Of a DNA stretch of 64,000 bases, positions 56,879 through 64,000 are shown piece by piece. Below the pieces are notes generated by a model. It ran no database searches and was not told the DNA's origin. It saw only the letters and a list, made by a program, of their open reading frames with translations. Origin of the DNA: Sorghum bicolor (Eukaryota; Streptophyta; Magnoliopsida; Poales; Poaceae); the NCBI RefSeq assembly GCF_000003195.3, contig NC_012872.2, forward strand, positions 21,745,915 through 21,809,914, written 5' to 3'. Made by a program: the position numbers and the translations under genes. Position 1 is the first letter of the stretch. Each line of letters starts with the position of its first letter.

Positions 56879-57295
56879 CTGCACAGGGCATACCAAGTGA
56901 CCGTTTAGGATAACATGTATGGTTGCCATGATATGAAGTAAATTCATATAATACAAGGCACCATCATCCATGTACAACAAGAGAATATCATCCACGACAC
57001 TGGTAATTCTCGCGATCATTCACAGTCACAATTCACAAGGGTTAAAGACATTGCAGAAGATTATTTAAGATCAACATAAACATGCAGCATCACAAATCAG
57101 TGCATAGGGTTACATAGAGTCACTGCCACAACTTAAGTCTTACAAAAGGGGCACCATGGCCAATACATAGAGTTTCAGCTGAAATTCAGATTACATGTCC
57201 ATTGCACAACGAGATGGAAACTGATACATGAGCATGGAAATCATTGCTAGGCTACGTATCTTCCTCAGATCTCCATTAGAAATGATGCCATCATC
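56879..57295 (-). other. Element G spacer between extra ORF and gag
   Basis: About 420 bases without a supported gene. Confidence 0.5.
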
Positions 57296-58174
57296 CTAAT
57301 CTTCCTCACTAGGAGCTTCTTCATGATTAAAGGGAACAGGATGTGGGATAGGATTTATGATATTATTTAAGCGATGGACATCTAACTGTAGCTCAGCAAT
57401 CCTAGTGATCAGCTCTTCCTCTCTAATTTCAGCATGGAACAAAGCTCCAACTCTAGCAGCTTCTCTATTCTCAGCCAAGCGCATAGCCTAATCTCGCTCT
57501 CTAGTCATTTGCATCATCCGGGCTTGTGCTTCATTGCGCTCTCTAACTGCATTTTCGACTTGGTTGCGGCGGGCTTGTAAAGCGGTGTGATAGTTTTGAA
57601 TTTCAGCTTGTGCATCGCTAAAGGCCTTGCGGTGCTTGCGCACGCGCTTGCCTAGTTTGCGATGTCCAACTTGGGCTTGCTGAAGTGCTAGCATGGCTTC
57701 TATGTAGGTGTCTTGGCGTACATAGTACAGCTTAAGTACCGCCAGCATGGCACTCATGGCAGGGCTAGAGCTATATCCTAGTATGGTTTCTCTCATCTCT
57801 AGAGGCTCAGTTCCTATCTGGGACATAAAAGTGTTAGTCACACTCACTCTAGGAAATGATCCAGCTGGGCCATTAATTAGCTCATCCCCATAGTCTTGGC
57901 ATATTTCCAATAGCACTTCTAAAGCTGCTACTTGGGCACCCTCCCAAGGAGTTTGACCATCGGACTCCACTATCCAACCTAGCCACTGTGGGTTATTTGG
58001 ACAAGGGGGAACTGTAATTTGGACATCTACCCAAGGTAAAGATCCTGCATGCTCGGCCTCGGTCCAAGTGTACTTAGGTGGTTCCTCATATTCCACTGAA
58101 CTTAGCACCCTCCACAACAAAGTAGGAGTGCCAAACATGTCCAGAAAAGTCTCACTTGCGTGTGGGGCTGCCAT
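57296..58174 (-). pseudogene. Element G extra ORF upstream of gag (ORF0-like)
   Basis: Starts MAAPHASETFLDMFGTPTLL at 58174 and is open for 228 residues. After a single TAG (57486-57488) the same frame continues AMRLAENREAARVGALFHAE to 57296, giving about 291 residues originally. The N-terminal part is globular-looking, with paired Trp/Pro motifs (LPWVDVQITVPPCPNNPQWL, WEGAQVAALEVLLEICQDYG). The rest is an Arg/Glu/Gln-rich coiled coil (about residues 170-260). It is in sense orientation between primer site and gag. Rice gypsy elements such as RIRE3 and RIRE8 were reported with an ORF0 in this place, from memory. Its function is unknown to me; it has no gag zinc knuckle or enzyme motif. Confidence 0.7.
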
Positions 58175-59090
58175 CTATAGGAAAGACCACAATTTGAGTA
58201 AGGGAGATTAATTACAAGGGAAGATAATTAGATATAATTTTCAGAATTATAAGAATTAAGTAGTGTATGAGGAATGCATGAATGATTCATGATGCATGCA
58301 TGTTCCATACGTCCTTTCTATTCCTAGAAGAAAGTTCTAACGATATAGTCGGTGGCATATATACGTGCACTCTTCATACGTAACTTCACGGTCTTCACGT
58401 TTCGTTGTTAGTGTACCTGCAGAAAATTTCATTTCAGCCCAACCCCGCAAGAGTATATGTGCAGAAATGAAAATCTAATCATCTACATTCAAGCTAGGTA
58501 CTCTGATATATATTCCCGAACATATATCGCAGCACCCTACCCATTTGGGATACACCCATATTATACATCAAACATGTATACATGGATGCACCTACTACCC
58601 ACAATTAAGTACCTTCATATATACATGTGTAAAACATGTAAATATTCCAGTAACCACAGCTAACACTACCCTAGACCGACGGTTGGACGGTCATGCTCTC
58701 ACAGCTCACCCTTACCGTAGCGTAGGGGCATGTAGATCCATACATTACCACTCAAGCAAGTGGCATCCATACAATTTCACGCCGTATGGATGACGAAAGA
58801 AAACAAACATTGCTTACCATGGCGTAGAGGTATATGATCCATTCATTACCACTTAAGTAAGTGGCATCCATATTATTGCACGCCATATGGACGACGAAAG
58901 GAAAAACCCCCATGTTAGTAATATTAAGCCACCTAGAAGTCCTTATATGGTCATAAAGGGTATGACCACTAGCATGGTATATGTTACTGAAACATTTTTA
59001 AAACAACCCTTTGTATAATATAATTTGCCAAATAGTTTGAGAATACAAATTCATTTGTTTTTTAAATACATCTATTATGGTTAAATGCTT
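58175..59090 (-). other. Element G leader
   Basis: About 0.9 kb between primer site and extra ORF, AT-rich, no supported gene. It contains the tandem duplication at 58711-58900. Confidence 0.6.
58711..58900. repeat. Two-unit tandem duplication in G leader
   Basis: Units 58711-58800 and 58813-58900 share CTTACC(G/A)T(A)G(G)CGTAG, CATTACCACT(C/T)AAG(C/T)AAGTGGC, ATCCATA and CGCC(G/A)TATGGA(T/C)GACGAAAG. Divergence of roughly 15% indicates an old duplication. Each unit also contains the near-palindrome CCATA...CGCC(G/A)TATGG. Confidence 0.85.
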
Positions 59091-59108
59091 AATCTGGCTC
59101 TGATGCCA
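59091..59108 (-). other. Element G primer-binding site (initiator Met type)
   Basis: Minus strand TGGCATCAGAGCCAGATT, two bases from the LTR end TGTTACA; one mismatch (C for T at position 4) from the usual TGGTATCAGAGC site. Confidence 0.85.
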
Positions 59109-59110
59109 GC

Positions 59111-62100
59111 TGTAACAGAACCGTCCAATTTATAAGAATTCAATTGAATTAGCGATCACGAAAGCAGTCAAGCCAATGGACTTGAACCCATATAAACCCG
59201 GTAGTCCGACGAAATCTCAAAAGACCTCGATTCAACCAACATACAACCAAGATCGTACATGATCAAGCATCGCCATCACAGATTACATACATTCATCACA
59301 TAACATAGTTTTACATCACATCGGAGTTCTAAACAAAGTTATTACAAACAAGTTTAGTAGCGGAAGCAAAGTAGTTTTGAAACCTCACACACACAGTTTA
59401 ATTACATGCTAGTTTCATAGTCATCCCAACAACAACACAACTGAAGGTAAAGAAGGTGATCATGCCCATGATCTATTCATCGTCTGCAGCCGGATGATGA
59501 CAGTTAGCACAATAGCCGTGATAGACGACATCATCTACAACAAGGGTAAATAAAACCCTGGGTACGAGAATGTACTCAGCTAGACTTACCCGTCATAAAC
59601 CAAAATAAAGTGACACCAAGGAGTATGCAAGGCTTATCTTTGTGGGCTGGTTTAACTTACCTTTTGCATAAAAAGCTTTAGTTGTAAGTAACATATTTAT
59701 AGTATTTCAGCAGCAGGTTCATTACTTTAACAACTATCCACTAGATTAGCACCTGTTCTAAGCACACACTTGAGTACTTAAGCATCACATTAATAACCAT
59801 ATCCGGATTATCACTTTGCTATCAACATTTTCACCATAACCATTAAGTTTATTTAGTGAGATCTACGTTGCCGCTGCCCAAGTCAAGTTCTCACTATCCG
59901 GGAGAGACAGCGATTCGAATCGATTCCTATCCTGCTGGAGGGGTATTCCTAACACTCACCCGAGCATACTTCATGAGGGCAGCTCAGATCACCTTTAGCA
60001 CAACTCTGGACCAAGTCGCGGGTCCGTACGGCGCCGCACCCCTAGGGACCGCCAATCTGCCAGGGTCAGGACTCTAACCTGACACCTCGGTCTTATGCCA
60101 TTGACTCTCCGCATATCCTTACTACCAACCGGGGTGCGCACTTTAACCAGATCGGGGTATCCGGCCGGAGATGCACTCGTAGGCTTCGCGGTCGGAACGA
60201 CTTATCCAGCCAACTAAGTGATAGGCATGCTTTCAACATGACACGGGGACGTACAGTGATTCGGTCCTTAAACGACACGGACGGGGATAGATTCACACCC
60301 AAGACCTCCATGCCTTGTTGCTGCACTATCGTCATCCCGCCCGGTCTCAAGTTCATTATTAGCACATGGTTATTTCCACGATAGCAAATATAGACAACCG
60401 TGATCAGCATCCACCTATCTCTCGCAGGTGACAGGAAATCACCCGGCTTCTACTGAGCTAAGCATGGCTAAGCATCATTTCGATCTTGGACCTACTTAGG
60501 TGAGGTATGAGGTGGACAAGGTAGTCATTATGCAGCAAGGGTGTCATATCAACGCCTAACACTTAATGCAACAATACATAACCATAGTTAATTGATAGCT
60601 GGACATGATAACAAAATAGTAGGAGGCTTATAATGCTCCGGGGCTTGCCTTCAACGTAGGTGGACGGACGGTGGTCGGGACACTCCGGCAGGTCCTCCTC
60701 CTCAGCTCCGCGAGGTTGCTCCTCTTGCTGTTCCTCCGGCTCGGGCAGTTCGTACTGCAGTACCGTCACTCCCGTGGGTACACCTATGTATGCATGACAA
60801 GGTGATAAACATAGGGAATGCACATAGAATGCAATATGTCATGATGTTGAGCCAAGGAACACACAACAAGGCATAAACATGAGCATAAACTCCTAAAATT
60901 AAGTGAATCATAGAATAATAAGTAAGTGCATACTTCTTCTCTGGTAGAGAGGCTAACTAGACAGGTTAATCAACCTTAGCTACTCCTACTTGGTCACTGG
61001 TTTCATAGACAGACCAACTAGTCACAAGTTTCAGCTATAACTTAAGCATCAGTTGGCGAAACTAAGCAAATAGATACTTTCTGGAAAGCTTAGCAAATTG
61101 TCTACAATTTACTTTTAGACATCCCAGAATGATTCCCAACCGAAATATGCTAAAACATACAAAGTTGGCTGGCTGTCCTGGAAAATCCAGAGAGCAAGCA
61201 CTTTGCAGCAGTCACTTGTAACATTCATAACTTTTAAACTACTCAACCCAATATCATGAAATTTTGACACGAAGTAGATACGCAGGTTAGCTACAAGTTT
61301 GTTATAGACAAGTTTCCCAGAAAACATCATCTTCAATTAGTTCTTAAGCAATTGCTATCAGCTACTCAGAATTGCTCTAAGAAAGGCATAAATAGCAAAA
61401 ATAATATTTTACACATAACAAGAATGTATCAAAGGGTCAATCCAAATACACCAGTAGATAGAACATGTCTATGTAACACCAGAAAACATCATGGCAAGGT
61501 CTAAACTCATTTCTATTATCACCTTTTTCATTTATTTAATTATTAAGGTGATTTAATGAACATGCATCTCAAATGCTCCAAGAATTCTAAGAAAATTACA
61601 TCAAGCTACCTATGCTAACACAAGGTTACTGTAAAATTTTCAGGGCGCTTCCTCGTACAGATTGTGAGATACAAAAATAACAAACTAGCAAGGGCATGCA
61701 AGGCATAAATGTGAAACCCTATCAAAAAGTGTCAAACAACAGATTTCAGATTTTTCCTTACTTTGTTTACATGTGAGTACAACACTCAGCAAATTTCACC
61801 ATAAAAGGAGTTATAATTTATGTATTAAAAATACTACAAGAAACTCCAGTTTAAACAAGAAATATTTATAACTTCACAATCAGACCTCCAAAAATCATGA
61901 TAAAGAGCCTACTTATGTCATAAGTGACAACACCCTAAATTTGCATGGCCACCAGATCAACAGATCTCAAGATATAATTACCTCCTAAATAAACAAGATT
62001 AAATCATATATATTTATTTCTGCAAAAACATGGCATGTTTCATATTTTTATTAAAAACTAGATTACCACATGAACCTTGCAAAATTGGAACCACATCATT

Positions 62101-63470
62101 TGGATCTGCAAAACGCAAGATATGAATTTTACAATTTACACAGGATCTGCAAAACAGTAAACCAGAGGTGTGAGAGAGAGAGGCTGACAGGTGGGATGCG
62201 CTGACACACGGGACCCACGCGACAGAGAGACAGAGACAGGGGAGAAGCTCGTCGCCGGCGAAACTCGACGATGGCGAGGTCTCCGGGGAATCCAAGGGCA
62301 CCAACGTGACCCTCTCACCAAGGCGGACTTGCCGAGGTGCAAAACCCTAACTCTACCGAGCTCTAGGGGGCTCGCCGGCATGAATGGCGGCTCGGCGGCG
62401 CTGCGGGCGATACGCCGGCGTGCACAGCCGATGCCGTCCCTGTTGAGATTCACGCCGAGCATCAGTGAGCCAAGGGAAAGCGATAGGAACAAGAATGAAG
62501 AGAAATGGTGGAGCAGAGAGGCCTGGCCACGTCGCCGGTAAGCTCGGGCGGAACTCCGGCGAGGAAGAACGGCTCGGAGCTCGGCAATGCCGCCTTACCC
62601 GTGCTCGACAGTGGCCAAGGAGGTGACGCCGAGGTAGAGGAAGCTTTGGCGAAGCGTTTGGCTGGCTGGCTTGGCCGGAGACGGCGAGGGAAGCGCGGGC
62701 GAGGCTGCTGGTTCGCGGCGGAGCTCGCCGAGGTGAAATGGAGGAGAGAGGGAGCGCTGGGGAGGCGAAATGAGGACAGCCGAGGCTCGGGGTGGCGTCG
62801 TGGCGTCCAAGTGAAGGCGTCGGGGCTGATAGGCGGGGTCACCGTCGACGTACGGCCGCCATGGGTCGTCCACGCGTCGGCCGGCCCACGACTGACGAAA
62901 CTGAATCGAACGATTCAGTCGTCGTCGACCGTGTCTGAAACCTAAAGTTCATCGACGTTTTACTCTTGATCCACTCGTGGCTCAGATTTGTTCCATTGGA
63001 TAGAGATACACGAGTTCTACAAGATTGCTTAAAGGATCGAAGTCTGGTTCGGCTTGGATTTCAAACTACAAAGCTCTCAATCACCATATATCGAAACTGT
63101 AGGGTTCCACACTTAGCCAAATTCGGCTAAGTGTAGAAACAACACTGTTTTCTGGGTGTGGGCCACTTTTGGTCAGGTTCCAAGCATTTTCATAAAAAGT
63201 CATCAACATAACTTTTGTAGCTTATGAAATTGTCTACAACTTTGTTTTAGGTGTCATAGACATGCAAGGTCTCTAGCATCATTTTCATAAAACATCTTTA
63301 AAAGAGGTCTAGGAGGTCAATTAGGTCAAACTAGGGTTAACCATGACTTAGGGGTATTTTTGGACAAAACCCTCAACACAAACTTTGTTCCAAATGTTAT
63401 TCTAAACATGATTAAAGTATATTGGAAGAAAATGTACATTTGTATGCATTGGTCACCCTATTACAATCAA
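59111..63470 (-). repeat. Element G 5' LTR, truncated (4360 of about 4500 bp)
   Basis: Aligns with 46636-50987 with scattered substitutions and small indels, such as a 14-base segment TTGTTGCTGCACTATC near 60317 absent from the other copy. The terminal about 148 bases (equivalent to 50988-51135) are missing because a different element begins at 63471. GC patch at about 62180-62935; inverted repeat ACACTTAGCC/GGCTAAGTGT near 63108-63133. Confidence 0.92.
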
Positions 63471-64000
63471 GGGTTTTTTGGATCTGTACCATTGCAATTT
63501 TTGGTTCTTGGAAAACTACCATTACTATTCGTCTAATTGGAACCATACCATTATAATTCTACGTGACTCTGAAGAACACCACAGAATACGTTTTGGAACG
63601 GCTCAGGCCCATCTGCAGGCATATACGCTGCCGCCGTATTTGCGTATGGACAAGTCTGCCCCTGGGTCAAGTGGATAAGGCCCTCACCCGCTGCCTTTCT
63701 TCCACCTGTCGTCAAAGACTCAGACTTCGGTGGCGACAACGACGGCGACTAGGTCTGCGACGACTCCAACTTCGGCGGCGACGGCGACCACATGCACTGA
63801 GTCCAGCGCGTCGCGAGGCACACCGTTGACCGCCATGGGTGATCCGCAGCCGCGCATCCCATTGGAGATGGCGGACGACGAGGGCAGGTATGGCTCTTCC
63901 TCTTCTTTCCCTTTGTCTCGTGGCACCTGTAGATTTGAATTTGAACCGTAAACTACTGATTGACCCTTGATTGATTGGATTTGGGGATTGTTCTGTTTGT
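63471..64000 (+). mobile_element. Possible Mutator-like element end carrying GC-rich gene-like sequence
   Basis: Element G's LTR stops at CAATCAA and an unrelated sequence starts GGGTTTTTTGGATCTGTACC, with repeated phrases TACCATT(G/A)(C/T)(A)A that resemble plant Mutator-like terminal repeats. After about 150 AT-rich bases it turns into GC-rich sequence with CGGCGACGGCGACC. A short frame from 63834 reads MGDPQPRIPLEMADDEG, ending at a plausible splice donor CAGGTATGG (63888-63896) followed by intron-like T-rich sequence. This is what the 5' part of a Pack-MULE or of a MULE transposase gene would look like. The other end and the target duplication are outside the window. Confidence 0.4.

Larger units (their letters stand above)
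46636..63470 (-). mobile_element. Element G: Tekay/Del-like chromovirus with 4.5-kb LTRs and an extra ORF
   Basis: Minus-strand order: 5' LTR (from beyond 63470 to 59111), iMet-type primer site, leader, extra ORF (58174-57296), gag, protease, RT, RNase H, integrase, chromodomain, polypurine tract, 3' LTR (51135-46636). Solo LTR W is inserted in the RT N-terminal region. The very long LTRs, DSGASHSF protease, FIDD reverse transcriptase and C-terminal chromodomain agree with the Tekay/Del chromovirus lineage (RIRE3-like in rice). The last about 150 bases of the 5' LTR are displaced by another element at 63471. Inactivating changes are mostly C-to-T or G-to-A. Confidence 0.9.

Noticed and set aside
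1..64000. CRISPR array, rRNA, tRNA genes or a bacterial-type operon
   Set aside because: No regularly spaced repeat-spacer pattern, no conserved rRNA blocks, and tRNA-like matches are only the short primer-binding sites of retrotransposons.

Overview
The window is plant nuclear DNA made almost entirely of nested LTR retrotransposons. I found no intact host gene, rRNA, tRNA or CRISPR array. A grass (Poaceae) genome is the best fit. Evidence: Tat, Athila-like and chromovirus Ty3/gypsy elements with grass-type features, a SIRE-type Ty1/copia element, a chromovirus with 4.5-kb LTRs, GC-rich gene-like patches, and a possible Mutator-like element end. Species cannot be read from this sequence. The density of nesting suggests intergenic or pericentromeric heterochromatin.

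Layout, using my own labels. RT1 (1-7810, minus) is a Tat-lineage Ty3/gypsy element whose 3' LTR lies left of the window. It sits inside solo LTR Y (7811-8883). Y sits inside element A (8884-10196 and 19842-25137, plus), an Athila-like element with no polymerase. A also contains element B (10197-19841, minus), a younger relative in opposite orientation with a 5-bp target duplication. B's 5' LTR is split by solo LTR Z (18000-19650). A itself lies in the reverse transcriptase gene of element C (25138-32683, plus), a second Tat element. C carries an antisense, intron-containing plant-mobile-domain gene (28073-31515). C lies in the protease region of element D (32684-36191, minus), and D lies in the reverse transcriptase of copia element E (36192 onward, plus). 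E's 3' LTR is broken by F (38512-46439, plus), a complete chromovirus with TSD GCAAG, and by G (46636 to at least 63470, minus), a Tekay/Del-like chromovirus. G's pol is interrupted by solo LTR W (53903-55242, TSD GTGGC). G's 5' LTR is cut at 63470 by a possible Mutator-like element carrying GC-rich gene-like sequence.

The longest chain is E > D > C > A > Y > RT1, six levels. Each active-type element has the usual order LTR, tRNA primer site, gag, protease, RT-RNase H, integrase, polypurine tract, LTR. Every polyprotein is damaged by stops, frameshifts or insertions. A and B lack pol and would depend on an autonomous relative.

Most interesting points: (1) element C is heavily enriched in GCCGAT/ATCGGC on both strands and also carries the antisense PMD gene; (2) the A/B/Y/Z/W LTR group shares a small U5 hairpin with a compensatory base-pair change; (3) solo LTR Z has a fossil primer-binding site inside its end; (4) A and B carry two successive retropepsin-like domains with reciprocal losses of the active site; (5) G has an extra ORF between primer site and gag.
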